41,319 bases of DNA from Nitrosomonas sp. (lineage in GTDB: Bacteria > Pseudomonadota > Gammaproteobacteria > Burkholderiales > Nitrosomonadaceae). Positions within the stretch are counted from its first letter, which is position 1; the number at the start of each line of letters is the position of its first letter. This document shows positions 1-8,772 of this stretch, piece after piece. The stretch spans positions 1 to 41,319 of the forward strand of contig JAJFJK010000026.1 of the NCBI GenBank assembly GCA_021774075.1, given 5' to 3'. The notes beneath the pieces were generated by a model. That model had not been told where the DNA came from and did no database searches. It saw nothing but the letters and a program-made list of their open reading frames with translations. A program made the position numbers and the translations under genes.

Positions 1-143
1 TAGCTGCCAAAGAAGGTACATCTCTTAAACGCTAATTAGCGACAATAATATTGTGGTATGAGGCACAACTTGCTAAAGTGATTATGACAAAGTCGCTCGG
101 TAATTAGGCCTACAGTTTCCCTTGGTAATCACACCCATACAAT

Positions 144-1484
144 TTATATACCCCACTCAATACCAATGACCAGTCGGTCATTTCGTGCAAATTGCCCAAA
201 TAATCCCCTTTGGTCACCATAGAAAATATCCATACCCACCCAAACTTTAACATTGTCCTGCCACTCATAGCTTACTTTAGGACGCACCAGACCATCGTCA
301 TTATTTGTGCTGTGTATCCACAGTACTTCAGTAACCAGGGTATCGTTCAAGAAATCGCGCCGAGCTAGAAATGTTAGGGTGGTATCAACTTTGTCCCGCA
401 CAAGCCTCGGTTGATTGTCAATTAAATGGCTTTGAAAGAGCTGCGTGCTTAAGAATGTGTTTTCGATACCCGACCAATCCAGGCCAAAAACATACGCAAA
501 TTCATCACTTTTATTGACGCCAGCATAATCATTGATATCTTTTGCCAGAAAATATCGGTCTGTTGAATAGCCCACCTCGCCACGCAATACAAATTCACCA
601 AAAGCATTGCTGAAAGTGCCGCCAATTAAATGCGTTCGTTCATAACGTGGTGTTACTGTAACTGTTGGCTGCGGCCTTGATGTTAGTGTGCGAAACAAAA
701 CCGGGATATCGTTGTAATGATAAAGATAATTAAGTGTTAAATCCCAGCCGCCCACAAAGTGCGTTAAACGTGCGCCATAATCGGCATCTGCAAAAAAACC
801 ATTGGGTTTTTCGACTGGCTGTAAATTTACGCTTACTCCTGGTGGTGCAGTAGGTACTAACAAGGGTGAGGTAAATGCGTACAGTGAGTCTGATTCCGGC
901 AATGCATGGTATGTTTGATCGGGAATCCAAATTAACTGCAATACCGCATCATTAATTGGAATTTCTGCATTTACTGTCCACAAAGGGATGCGTGATCGAC
1001 TAAAATCATCAAGAATAAATTCACGAAAATCTTGTGGATTGACAACATCCAGCAATTTTAATCCGTCTGCCTGACCCCAAACAATTTGTTGCTTTCCCAG
1101 CGTCAAATACGTTTGACCAACGGTTGCCTCATAATAAAATTCACGTAATGCCACGTCAGTATGATTGCCAATTAACCCGCGACGAGATATCGGCGATATT
1201 TCAGTTTGCGATGGACTGCCGGGTTCCAGTTTGTCGTTGATATCGCCTCGCAAACGGCCAATCATCGTGAGCTTATGATTATTGGGTAGTTCAATATTGA
1301 TTTCAGGCTCGTAAATGAACTGTAATTTCTGATTGCTATTTTTAGAAACACCATAAGCCCATTGCGTTTCCAACAGAGCACTGTAGTCAATATTACGGAA
1401 TTTCGCTTCAGTACCGGCCCCACTGGCCCAGGTACTGAAGCAAATACTACAAAAGATCACCAGCTTTATAAGCGCACGTAACAT
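144..1484 (-). CDS. Outer-membrane beta-barrel protein of an RND/LolA cluster (DUF1302-like)
   Basis: This 446-residue protein has an N-terminal signal peptide (hydrophobic stretch to about residue 21, ending near WASGAG) and then alternating-residue strands rich in Tyr, Trp and Phe, as in outer-membrane barrels. The stretch around residues 130-160 (GKQQIVWGQADGLKLLDVVN, then FREF) resembles the DUF1302 type of barrel usually found next to MMPL pumps. It is the last gene of the cluster, 19 bp after the LolA-like gene, so it is probably co-transcribed from the MarR-regulated promoters upstream. I infer that it is the outer-membrane partner of the MMPL pump; the substrate is not evident. The ATG at 1484 is kept because it directly precedes the signal peptide, although its ribosome binding site is weak. 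Confidence 0.75.
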   Translation of the reverse strand: MLRALIKLVIFCSICFSTWASGAGTEAKFRNIDYSALLETQWAYGVSKNSNQKLQFIYEPEINIELPNNHKLTMIGRLRGDINDKLEPGSPSQTEISPISRRGLIGNHTDVALREFYYEATVGQTYLTLGKQQIVWGQADGLKLLDVVNPQDFREFILDDFSRSRIPLWTVNAEIPINDAVLQLIWIPDQTYHALPESDSLYAFTSPLLVPTAPPGVSVNLQPVEKPNGFFADADYGARLTHFVGGWDLTLNYLYHYNDIPVLFRTLTSRPQPTVTVTPRYERTHLIGGTFSNAFGEFVLRGEVGYSTDRYFLAKDINDYAGVNKSDEFAYVFGLDWSGIENTFLSTQLFQSHLIDNQPRLVRDKVDTTLTFLARRDFLNDTLVTEVLWIHSTNNDDGLVRPKVSYEWQDNVKVWVGMDIFYGDQRGLFGQFARNDRLVIGIEWGI

Positions 1485-1503
1485 GATGATCTATTGCTTA
1501 TGA

Positions 1504-2325
1504 CTATAAGCCACGACGCAACGCTTGCTGCGTAAAGATATCGTCCGTCACGCCTGTTGAGTAGTCAATATCACTGAAAAGGAAACGCGTGTTATGCCCC
1601 GTCTTGTGATTGCTGACTTCTAGCGTGTGCGCTGTCCAGATATTTTGTACCTGACGAATATCGCGAAAATTGATGGTTTTTAATTCATTGCCACGTACAT
1701 CCCAGTGTGCGGATTGGCGCACCATCCAGATATTACTGTCAATGTGGTAGATAACCTTGCTGTAGCCCAATTCTTTCGCGATTTTGTCATTGACGGGTAT
1801 CGCCTCAACGATAAAGCTGTGATGACCATCAATTTCTTCTTCACCTACGGTCTTCCAGTTATAGTCTTCGATACCGACCTTGTTCTCCTTTTTGATGTCT
1901 TCATAAGTAAAGTCGGTACCCAGGAAGTAATCTCCACGATCTGACGATGAAATACGGCGGACTTTGCGCATGGCCGGCAAATACAGCCATTGGTCATCGT
2001 CTTGATCAGCTTGCGGATAGTCATAGGTTAAAAAGGCGGTTTTTCTCACATTGTTAGGTTTTAAGTAAAAAATCATGGTGCGTTTTTCTTCGCCATAATA
2101 TTTACGAAAACCACGCGTCTCGCGTACCCGTTTTTTGCCGCGACGGTCGACCATTTCCATAATTAAGTTGCGTGACACAGATGCGCCTTCATCACGTGCG
2201 TTAATCTGTTGTGCAATCTCAAGACCGCTGGGGTGGCTAGTTTCTGCTACTGCTGTATTCACAAGCATCAAGACGCTGACACTCATTAAAAAGCATTTAC
2301 TGAATAGGTTTTGTTTGAACTTCAT
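1504..2325 (-). CDS. LolA-like outer membrane lipoprotein-sorting protein
   Basis: The protein has 273 residues, starting at the ATG at 2325 because AAGGAG lies 8 nt upstream and a good signal peptide follows (ending near NTAVAETS). The mature part carries the hallmark of the periplasmic LolA-like family paired with MMPL pumps: WLYLPAMRKVRRISSSDRGD followed by a FLGTDFTYED-type stretch. The fold is a half-barrel that carries lipid-like ligands. The start overlaps the end of the MMPL gene by 29 bp, so translation is likely coupled. The expected role, by family knowledge, is to shuttle a hydrophobic cargo between the inner-membrane pump and the outer-membrane barrel. Confidence 0.85.
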   Translation of the reverse strand: MKFKQNLFSKCFLMSVSVLMLVNTAVAETSHPSGLEIAQQINARDEGASVSRNLIMEMVDRRGKKRVRETRGFRKYYGEEKRTMIFYLKPNNVRKTAFLTYDYPQADQDDDQWLYLPAMRKVRRISSSDRGDYFLGTDFTYEDIKKENKVGIEDYNWKTVGEEEIDGHHSFIVEAIPVNDKIAKELGYSKVIYHIDSNIWMVRQSAHWDVRGNELKTINFRDIRQVQNIWTAHTLEVSNHKTGHNTRFLFSDIDYSTGVTDDIFTQQALRRGL

Positions 2326-4759
2326 CTTTTCGCTCCTTATGGGTTGCGTCAGCAAGACGAATGGGATCAATCATCTCAATGGGTATAGTGGTATTTGCTG
2401 AGGATGTTTTTGGATATAGAAAGGCAGGATGTATTGCCTTGATTAAGGCCGGCAATATGGTCATGCTGGCGACAAAGCTGGCGGAGATACCCACCGCAAC
2501 AAGCGAACCAAATTTGATCAAAGGCACCACTTCACTGGTTGTCAGAACGCCAAAGCCAAGTGCCAATGCAGCAAAGTTAAACAACAAGGCACGGCCTGTA
2601 CTTGGATATAAAATCTCTATGGCTTCATCAAAAGAATGCTTTTGATCCCGGATTAGAACCTTCAGGCGTTCAATGGTATGCACCGCAAAATCCACACCCA
2701 GCCCAATCGCAATGGCTGCGAACATGGAGGTGCCAATAGCAAGCCAAATACCGGAAAAACCCATCACGGCGCAAATCAACAGCACCGAGAAAGCCGCGGG
2801 AATGACCGTAATAACACCGGCAACCATGGAACGCATGTTGAACGACGCCATCATCCAAACCAGCATTAACGCCACCGCGACACTACCGAAATGACTTTTT
2901 CCCAGGAGCTTGATCCAGTGATAATCAACATTTACCCGACCACTGAGGTTAGCGCTGATATCCGGTGCATTGAAATGATCAGCTATATAAAGCTGCATGG
3001 CTTCAACGACGACTTTCTCATGCGTATAAACTCCGGTATCCATGCGGATGCGTACATTTGCGAGTCGGTAGTCATAATCGGCTTCTTCCTCAAAATCAGC
3101 GGGATCACCACTTGCCGAATACAACAGGAAATACTGCGCTACCAGATCCGGATCAGTGGGTAATTGATAGGCATCCAGACGGTCTTCATTTAATGCCCGG
3201 TTCATTTGTTTCAGGTAATCCACGATTGAAGTGGAACCCTTCACATGCGGCAATGTTTCTGCGTAGCTTTGTAGTGCCTCAATACGCGTCAAGTTTTCGG
3301 GTTTAAATAGATCCTCTGCTTGCGGTGTTTCCACAACAACATCGAGATAATGTACGCCATCAAGTTTCTGATTAATGATGGTGTCAGCATGCACAATCGG
3401 CTCATCTTTTTGAAAAATAGTGATGCGCGCTTCATTTAACTCAAGCTTAAAAGCGCCTACAATGCCGGCACTGGTTACTATTGCAGCAAGGAATAACACC
3501 AGTACATGATGACGAGAAACCCAGCATCCGAAAGATTTCATGGCAAGACCAAAGCGATCAACTTGCAATTGATTTTGTTGGTCTTGAATTTGATAAGCGG
3601 GGCTTGGTTTGAGCTTAAGCAGGCTTAGTGCTGCGGGAAGTACCGTAACGGAAAATAACCAGGCAACGCCCACACCGAGCATGGCGAATAGACCAAAGTA
3701 TTGCATAGGTGGCATCACCGAAGCCAAACTTAAGCCCAAAAAACCCGCCATTGTTGTGAGTGTCGTCACCGTAATGGGTCGCCACATTTTTTCCATAGTG
3801 CGTATCACGATACGTCGCGGCGTATCCTTTGGTTGTTGCGCAACTTCCTCGTAATACTGACTCAGAATGTGAATAGAATCCGCAACAGCAATACCAATCA
3901 ACACAACGGGCAAGGCATTTGTAATGACAAAGAAACTGACATCAAATGCAGCCATCACACCCAAAGCACTGCCAACCGTTGCTAATACGACAAAGTTGGG
4001 TAATAACGTACCGCGCAATGTACGGAATGCAACAAACAAAATCAGCGTAATAATTAATGCGGCAATGGGGTTAAGACGCTGCGCATCCGCATCAATATAT
4101 GCCCCCATGTAACCGCTTACCGCACCTTCACCCGCAACATGAATCATTTCTCCCTGTTTTGTGGGTGCTTGCTCAACCAGCGCGAGTAAGTCGGCATAGA
4201 CCTGTTGCGCTTGCGTTTGATCAATCAGTTCCGCCACGATCAGTGTCGCATCACCATGGCGCGACACCAAACTCCCCAAGTACAAAGGGAAATCCATTAC
4301 GGCTTCACGCACTTGATCTGCTTGCCGTTGCGTTGTGGGTGGTGTCTCAAAAAACGCCTCAACCAGCATGCCGTCATCGGTGCCGATAATGTCATTCTCT
4401 GTAGCAAGACTGGTCACCCGCTCCGGGTCGATGCTGTCTATCGACTCGATTCGTTCGGTTAGCCATTCCACCAATGCCAACGTGTGTGGATTGAAGACGC
4501 CGGCTTCACCTTCATTAACAATGGCGATAACCATTGGGTCTTTAAGACCAAAAATATCCTCCACCTTGTCTCGATAAATTAGCGCTGGATGGTCCGGTGG
4601 TATGAACGCATCCGAGCGCGTATCCTTCTGCAATGTTGGGATAAATATTGCTGTGCCCAATATCAACATGAGCCCAGCAATAATGATTGTTTTTGGGAAA
4701 GCCGTAACCGCTTGAAAAAAACGGCTTGCCCATATTTCATTATTAATTTTATTCATCAT
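2297..4759 (-). CDS. RND superfamily (MMPL) transporter
   Basis: This 820-residue protein has the layout of the MMPL/HpnN-like branch of RND proteins: one N-terminal membrane helix (about residues 20-45), a large periplasmic loop, five helices, then the same arrangement again. The pore-helix signatures GIAVADSIHIL (first half) and GLGVDFAVHTIERL (second half) are visible and carry the acidic residues expected for proton coupling. It lies between a small membrane protein upstream and the overlapping LolA-like gene downstream. AGGA stands just before the tandem ATG ATG start. One copy of the MarR operator lies only 14 bp upstream of the start (4773-4784), so this gene may also have its own controlled promoter. 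The cargo is unknown; hydrophobic compounds or lipids are the usual substrates of this branch. Confidence 0.9.
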   Translation of the reverse strand: MMNKINNEIWASRFFQAVTAFPKTIIIAGLMLILGTAIFIPTLQKDTRSDAFIPPDHPALIYRDKVEDIFGLKDPMVIAIVNEGEAGVFNPHTLALVEWLTERIESIDSIDPERVTSLATENDIIGTDDGMLVEAFFETPPTTQRQADQVREAVMDFPLYLGSLVSRHGDATLIVAELIDQTQAQQVYADLLALVEQAPTKQGEMIHVAGEGAVSGYMGAYIDADAQRLNPIAALIITLILFVAFRTLRGTLLPNFVVLATVGSALGVMAAFDVSFFVITNALPVVLIGIAVADSIHILSQYYEEVAQQPKDTPRRIVIRTMEKMWRPITVTTLTTMAGFLGLSLASVMPPMQYFGLFAMLGVGVAWLFSVTVLPAALSLLKLKPSPAYQIQDQQNQLQVDRFGLAMKSFGCWVSRHHVLVLFLAAIVTSAGIVGAFKLELNEARITIFQKDEPIVHADTIINQKLDGVHYLDVVVETPQAEDLFKPENLTRIEALQSYAETLPHVKGSTSIVDYLKQMNRALNEDRLDAYQLPTDPDLVAQYFLLYSASGDPADFEEEADYDYRLANVRIRMDTGVYTHEKVVVEAMQLYIADHFNAPDISANLSGRVNVDYHWIKLLGKSHFGSVAVALMLVWMMASFNMRSMVAGVITVIPAAFSVLLICAVMGFSGIWLAIGTSMFAAIAIGLGVDFAVHTIERLKVLIRDQKHSFDEAIEILYPSTGRALLFNFAALALGFGVLTTSEVVPLIKFGSLVAVGISASFVASMTILPALIKAIHPAFLYPKTSSANTTIPIEMIDPIRLADATHKERKDEVQTKPIQ

Positions 4760-4772
4760 TATTTCCTGCTAA

Positions 4773-4784
4773 GTGTATATACAC
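4773..4784. promoter_or_regulatory. MarR operator copy 4 (GTGTATATACAC)
   Basis: Perfect 12-bp palindrome GTGTATATACAC between the membrane-protein gene and the MMPL gene. It is identical to the core at 5634-5645 and 6185-6196. Its position suggests control of an internal promoter for the pump, LolA-like and barrel genes. Confidence 0.65.
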
Positions 4785-4787
4785 ATA

Positions 4788-5579
4788 TTAACCATCAATT
4801 TGACTTCCAATTTGCTTATTTATCTTGCCTAAACGCTGCAAAGAGAAGATATGCAACAGAATAAATAGTGGCACGACATAAAGCGGGATCAATAAGAACA
4901 TGATATCTGGCGCATGATCTCTTAATACAACCAGGGTACCCAAACTTAATACGACGACGAAATCCAAAATGCCGATTAAATTGCCTCGAATAATAGCTTG
5001 ACGTTCGTTGGTTGGATTTTTGTAGAGATAATACAAACCAAGGAATGCGCCGAATCCAGCCAAAATATCACCTAGACCGCCGGTATATTGAAACCAAACC
5101 GGTAATGCGGCAGTAAAGAAAAACAGTATGCCGAAAGCCGCTCTCATAAACTGCAATGATAGAAATGTCTTTGTTGACATGGCATCCACTGCTTTTGTTA
5201 ATGGCTGCCATAGTTGTTTAGCCAAATAACCGAGTACAACTGGAATGACGACACCCATAACAAATGCCAGTTGTGGCATGTCTGCGTTTGCATAAAACCC
5301 TTCGGACAATAATGTATAAGCCGTTGCAAACCATAAAATAAACACAGCACCAATGATCATCAAAACGGATTTACTGGCGCCTGCTTTGCCCAGGGCGGTT
5401 AAGATCATTAATGAAAAAATAACCTCAACCACTATTACAGCCACCGTAAAATCTTCTTCCTGAAAATTGGCATGCAATGCTTCAATGGGCACAGTAGCAA
5501 ATGTGATGATGCTCAGTAGCATGGCGAGTCCCATGCTATTTAGAAAAAATGGATTGAATTGGTTTTGTTGACTTTTCAT
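4788..5579 (-). CDS. Multi-pass membrane protein of the MarR-controlled cluster
   Basis: I do not recognise a named family. From the ATG at 5579 (preceded by AAGGAGAAGGAA, a very strong ribosome binding site) the protein is 263 residues long and has about eight hydrophobic segments spread over nearly its whole length, with short polar loops such as YKNPTNERQ. A longer reading from 5645 would overlap the 22-bp operator palindrome and is unlikely. It lies between marR and the MMPL gene and is expected to be co-regulated with them. A role as accessory subunit of the pump or as an independent small-molecule transporter or sensor are both possible. Confidence 0.7.
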   Translation of the reverse strand: MKSQQNQFNPFFLNSMGLAMLLSIITFATVPIEALHANFQEEDFTVAVIVVEVIFSLMILTALGKAGASKSVLMIIGAVFILWFATAYTLLSEGFYANADMPQLAFVMGVVIPVVLGYLAKQLWQPLTKAVDAMSTKTFLSLQFMRAAFGILFFFTAALPVWFQYTGGLGDILAGFGAFLGLYYLYKNPTNERQAIIRGNLIGILDFVVVLSLGTLVVLRDHAPDIMFLLIPLYVVPLFILLHIFSLQRLGKINKQIGSQIDG

Positions 5580-5628
5580 TTCCTTCTCCTTAGTGGTTAC
5601 ATCGATAGTTATTACTATTGTTATATTT

Positions 5629-5650
5629 AATAAGTGTATATACACTTATT
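5629..5650. promoter_or_regulatory. MarR operator copy 3, 22-bp perfect palindrome
   Basis: A perfect 22-bp inverted repeat centred on GTGTATATACAC, with each arm AATAAGTGTAT or its complement. It lies 50 bp upstream of the membrane-protein start, in the gap after marR, and is the longest and most symmetrical copy of the motif in the window. It is the likely high-affinity operator for the pump genes. Confidence 0.75.
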
Positions 5651-5704
5651 TGAGTAAAAAAAATACCTAAAATACAAACTTTTATATTACAGAATTCATT
5701 ATAC

Positions 5705-5716
5705 GTGCATATACAC
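5705..5716. promoter_or_regulatory. Imperfect MarR operator copy 2 (GTGCATATACAC)
   Basis: GTGCATATACAC differs by one base from the GTGTATATACAC core. It lies 55 bp beyond the 22-bp palindrome on the marR side, compatible with cooperative binding of two dimers. The assignment rests only on motif similarity. Confidence 0.5.
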
Positions 5717-5733
5717 CATTTGTGTTAAAAATA

Positions 5734-6180
5734 TTATAAAAACTGGTGAATCGTTGATAGTTGTTGTAAGCATGTGATTAATTGCTTGGTATTTCTTTCT
5801 CCCATGAAAACAACCATCTCACTTTGAGCTTGTTGCCAATAAGGCATCGCCATTTCTTGAGCTGCTTTTCCCTTATTGGTTAATGCAATACGTCGGGATC
5901 GTTTATCGGTAACATCCGGTATTATCGATAAATAACCTTCTTTTTCCAACGGTTTCAGATTCCGGGTTAATGTGGTTCTATCCATCACCAAGTATTCAGC
6001 CAGCTCCGTGACGGATACAGTGCCTATTCGATTTAGAATAGTTAAAATTGTAAATTGCGTACAGCGTAGCTTAGTAGGTGCCAAAATTTTATCGTAATGC
6101 TGAGAGACGGCACGCATGGCTTTACGTAAATTAAAATTCACGCAATCGGGACAGTCAGTTAAAGTAATTTTCTCATCCAT
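5734..6180 (-). CDS. MarR family transcriptional regulator
   Basis: This 148-residue winged-helix protein has the MarR signature: recognition region MDRTTLTRNLKPLEKEGYL (about residues 72-90), then the wing with DKRSRRIALTNKGK. Length is normal for the family. Near the N-terminus is a CPDC pair (Cys10, Cys13), with further cysteines at about positions 40 and 136, so thiol or oxidant sensing is conceivable but unproven. It heads a minus-strand cluster with a membrane protein and the MMPL/LolA/barrel set. A GTGTATATACAC operator begins 5 bp upstream of its ATG and others precede the downstream genes, indicating autoregulation and direct control of the pump genes. Confidence 0.9.
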   Translation of the reverse strand: MDEKITLTDCPDCVNFNLRKAMRAVSQHYDKILAPTKLRCTQFTILTILNRIGTVSVTELAEYLVMDRTTLTRNLKPLEKEGYLSIIPDVTDKRSRRIALTNKGKAAQEMAMPYWQQAQSEMVVFMGERNTKQLITCLQQLSTIHQFL

Positions 6181-6184
6181 CTAT

Positions 6185-6196
6185 GTGTATATACAC
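6185..6196. promoter_or_regulatory. MarR operator copy 1 (GTGTATATACAC), autoregulatory
   Basis: A perfect copy of the palindrome lies immediately upstream of the marR start codon, where a bound dimer would block promoter or ribosome access. It matches the copies at 4773-4784 and 5634-5645. Confidence 0.7.
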
Positions 6197-6320
6197 CATA
6201 ATAAATTTTTTGTCAAAAAATACTAGAATCGTCCCAGATAAAACCCATTTGCATGTAATGGGGGGGTAACGCTGCGTGTATTCCAGTAAATCCAGTTTCG
6301 ACAGTTAAACGACAGACCCA

Positions 6321-7193
6321 TTACCCATAGCAGTACTGACGCACAAACGCCATAAATTTACGTATGCGGCTCACGTTGCGTAAATCCGGATGCGTTAATA
6401 TCCAAAGTTCTTTGTTTGCTTCCTCGGGCAGAGTAAGCAGCGTAGCCAGCTCTACATCGCCATCACCCAAATAGTGTGGCAATAAGCCAACACCCAGTCC
6501 CAGCCTAATCATCTGATGCATAACAGTGAAATGGTCTGCACTATCGAAAGAAGTGCCATCTGGGACATGTGTTTTATGCCATTTATAAAATGGTTGGTGG
6601 GCGAAATCAGCGTTCATGTGCATGATCGGTAATGTTTCCAATTGCTCTTTATTGGTAACAGGCGCTTTATCTCCATACAGCGCGGTTAACCCATAAAAGC
6701 GGTAATGCACATCCATTAGCTTGCGGCCGATCATGTAATCAGGGCGGATATTGCCCACAGAAATAGCAATATCAGCTTCATGCTTTACAAGGTTAATATT
6801 CTGTGGTGAGACAAGAAATTCAAAATAAATATCTGCATGTTGCTTGCGGAATTCCTTAATCAAAGGCCCTAACCAGTTTTGAAATAATGAATCTGTAGTG
6901 GCCAGTTTGATCACGCCACCGGACTGGTGATCAGTATCTTTCACTTTACGCATCAGCTCAATCACCGAGTACTGCATCGCTTCGGCGTGATCTTTCATGA
7001 TGTTACCTGCTGGAGTCAGTGTAAAACCATCGTGCGAGCGGTCAAATAACCGTGCGCCCATTTTCTTTTCTAACATATTGATTCGACGCAGTACAGTAGA
7101 AAGATTGACTTTCAGAGCAGCAGCAGCTGATTTGAGCGTGCCATGCTCAGCAATACTCAAGAAGAAACGATAATCATCCCAGTCTTCTACCAT
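6321..7193 (-). CDS. LysR family transcriptional regulator
   Basis: The 290-residue protein has an N-terminal helix-turn-helix (residues 1-60, DYRFFLSIAEHGTLKSAAAA followed by a VNLSTVLRRI recognition helix), then a LysR-type substrate-binding domain. The 'DWDDYRFFL..' start is typical of the subgroup that treats the DNA as a single-gene neighbour regulator. Its ATG overlaps the end of the TauE-type permease gene by 7 bp, and both are read from the minus strand, so they form one unit with the permease first. The inducer is unknown; it probably regulates the permease or a distant target. Confidence 0.9.
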   Translation of the reverse strand: MVEDWDDYRFFLSIAEHGTLKSAAAALKVNLSTVLRRINMLEKKMGARLFDRSHDGFTLTPAGNIMKDHAEAMQYSVIELMRKVKDTDHQSGGVIKLATTDSLFQNWLGPLIKEFRKQHADIYFEFLVSPQNINLVKHEADIAISVGNIRPDYMIGRKLMDVHYRFYGLTALYGDKAPVTNKEQLETLPIMHMNADFAHQPFYKWHKTHVPDGTSFDSADHFTVMHQMIRLGLGVGLLPHYLGDGDVELATLLTLPEEANKELWILTHPDLRNVSRIRKFMAFVRQYCYG

Positions 7194-7939
7194 AATTCTC
7201 CCGTTACCTTTATGCCCATACGTAGAGACACAAATAACACTAACAAGCCTGTAATTAAGACCAAAATCCTTAGCGGGAAAAACTTTAAGGAAAGCAAGTT
7301 ACCTATTTGTCCGCCTACAAATACAGCAAACAGTAAGGGCCAGTATGCCAATAACATCTCTGAAAACCCAATCTTTTGTAGATGCCCTAGTAATCCTGCC
7401 GTCGAATTAACCAGGATAAACAATGAAGCGGTTGTCGCAATCTGCCGGGGGGAACCGGCACGCAGTAAATGCAGAACTGGTGCCAGGAAAATACCACCCC
7501 CAATACCAATTATGCCTGAGAGAAAACCAAGTATTGCTCCCACTATAATGGCTAAGGGTAGTGAAGGTGGATGATAACTGGCATGTGGGTCGTCAAATAC
7601 TTTGTGTTGCCAAATCAGCAGCAAACCTGCTATCAACAGCGACAAGAAAATCAGCCATTCAAAAATTAACTGATCAATGGCCAGCGTACCACCAAGATAA
7701 GAAAGCGGAATCGAGCCAATTAGATAGGGGGTCAGTAGACGACTATTGAAATGCCCTGCCCGCACATAGTGCAAGCTGTTACCGGAGACAACGATGATAT
7801 TGCACGCTAGCGCCAGCATCGGAATGATGGCATAAGGCAAGCCCCATAGTACCAACAAAGCCAGATAAGACGAACCACCACCGAAGCCCACACTGGCATA
7901 GAGTAATGCGATGACACCAAATAAAGCAGCTAGTAGCAT
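7187..7939 (-). CDS. TauE/SafE (TSUP) family permease
   Basis: This is a 250-residue integral membrane protein with about seven to eight helices. It has the two family repeats, seen as GFGGGSSYLALLVL near the N-terminus and GFLSGIIGIGGGIFLAPVL in the middle. TSUP proteins export or import sulfite, organosulfonates and similar anions across the inner membrane. The overlapping downstream LysR gene suggests local control. Nothing in the sequence fixes the substrate. Confidence 0.88.
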   Translation of the reverse strand: MLLAALFGVIALLYASVGFGGGSSYLALLVLWGLPYAIIPMLALACNIIVVSGNSLHYVRAGHFNSRLLTPYLIGSIPLSYLGGTLAIDQLIFEWLIFLSLLIAGLLLIWQHKVFDDPHASYHPPSLPLAIIVGAILGFLSGIIGIGGGIFLAPVLHLLRAGSPRQIATTASLFILVNSTAGLLGHLQKIGFSEMLLAYWPLLFAVFVGGQIGNLLSLKFFPLRILVLITGLLVLFVSLRMGIKVTGELW

Positions 7940-8081
7940 TGATATCTTTGTCGTTTAAATTTCAGCAACAAGCGCAATGTTCAGGCTAAAGTTGTACATA
8001 AATTGACATTTATCCGGTCACATGACGCTTCTTTATCAGTGACGTTTTAGTTACTATGAAAAATATTCTTTCACGGCGTGG

Positions 8082-8504
8082 CTATAGGCCATGGATGCAA
8101 CGATCGCAACGCACCCAATTGGCCTCACCATCACTGTAATACTCTTTTTTCCAGATTGGAACGCGAGCCTTAATCGCATTGATAATATATTCTGTCGCTT
8201 CGAAAGCTTCCTTGCGATGTATGGCGGCGCTCATTATCCAAACTGCAAGATCGCCAATCGCTAAATGGCCGGCACGATGAATAGCACGTGCTTCAAGAAT
8301 ATCAAATTGTTCACGCACTTCGCTGATAATGGCATGGCCTTCGTGCAATGCCAGTTCTGGGTAAGCTTCATATTCAAGGGATGAGACTTCCCTATCATCG
8401 TTTATTGCCCTAACAAGGCCCTCAAATGTCACAATGCCCCCGGTATGGGGATGCAATGATTCAATTAAGGGGTTGATAGGCTGGTTTGTGAGTTGGAATG
8501 ACAT
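8082..8504 (-). CDS. moaE: Molybdopterin synthase catalytic subunit MoaE
   Basis: MoaE (140 residues) is the large subunit of molybdopterin synthase, which inserts two sulfurs into precursor Z using the MoaD thiocarboxylate. Visible family features are GGIVTFEGLVR near the N-terminus, the HRAGHLAIGD region, HRKEAFEATEYIINAIKARV, and the C-terminal lysines of PIWKKEYY. It is the last gene of the moa operon but is separated from moaD by a 264-bp structured element. The AAGGAG that serves its ATG (7-nt spacer) lies in the outer arm of that element, so this gene now depends on the element for initiation. Confidence 0.95.
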   Translation of the reverse strand: MSFQLTNQPINPLIESLHPHTGGIVTFEGLVRAINDDREVSSLEYEAYPELALHEGHAIISEVREQFDILEARAIHRAGHLAIGDLAVWIMSAAIHRKEAFEATEYIINAIKARVPIWKKEYYSDGEANWVRCDRCIHGL

Positions 8505-8508
8505 GCAA

Positions 8509-8772
8509 GTACTCCTTCAATTTGATATTTGCGGGCACAGCGTTCACAAGATGTTTCGGCACAAGGCGCAGCACGCAGACAATGGTTATTCCATTAACAA
8601 GTGCTGCAACGCAGTGGCGGAACATCTTGTGTTCGCCCTGCGGGTTAGCTTTTCAGCGTCACTGGCGGCGTCAGGTCTCTTGACAAGGAAATGGCCATTA
8701 CCTGCAAGATCTGCTCTTGCCAGTAACGCTGAAAAGCTAACTGTGTCTGTAAATATCAAGTTTAAGGAGTAC
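8509..8772. repeat. Double-hairpin intercistronic element, copy E1
   Basis: This 264-bp element lies between moaD and moaE. Its ends are GTACTCC and GGAGTAC, extended to an outer stem of about 32 bp with several mismatches. Inside are two hairpins. Hairpin 1 pairs CACAAGATGTT (8545-8555) with 8621-8631 and holds an inner stem GCAGCAC (8568-8574)/GTGCTGC (8601-8607) flanked by ACAAGGC and AACGCAG. Hairpin 2 has a perfect 16-bp stem (8644-8659 with 8726-8741) around GTCTCTTG and CCATTACC. The same blocks occur in E2 (24053-24313), and the hairpin-1 blocks in E3 (29031-29262). The right end meets the moaD stop codon. Confidence 0.8.

Noticed and set aside
1-143. Possible gene end at the left edge
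   Set aside because: Only short frames without recognisable sequence; nothing that I can support.
8509-8772. E1 as an integron attachment site or an IscB-type guide RNA
   Set aside because: No integron core site pair and no IscB, IsrB or TnpB gene is nearby; the resemblance is limited to paired short blocks.
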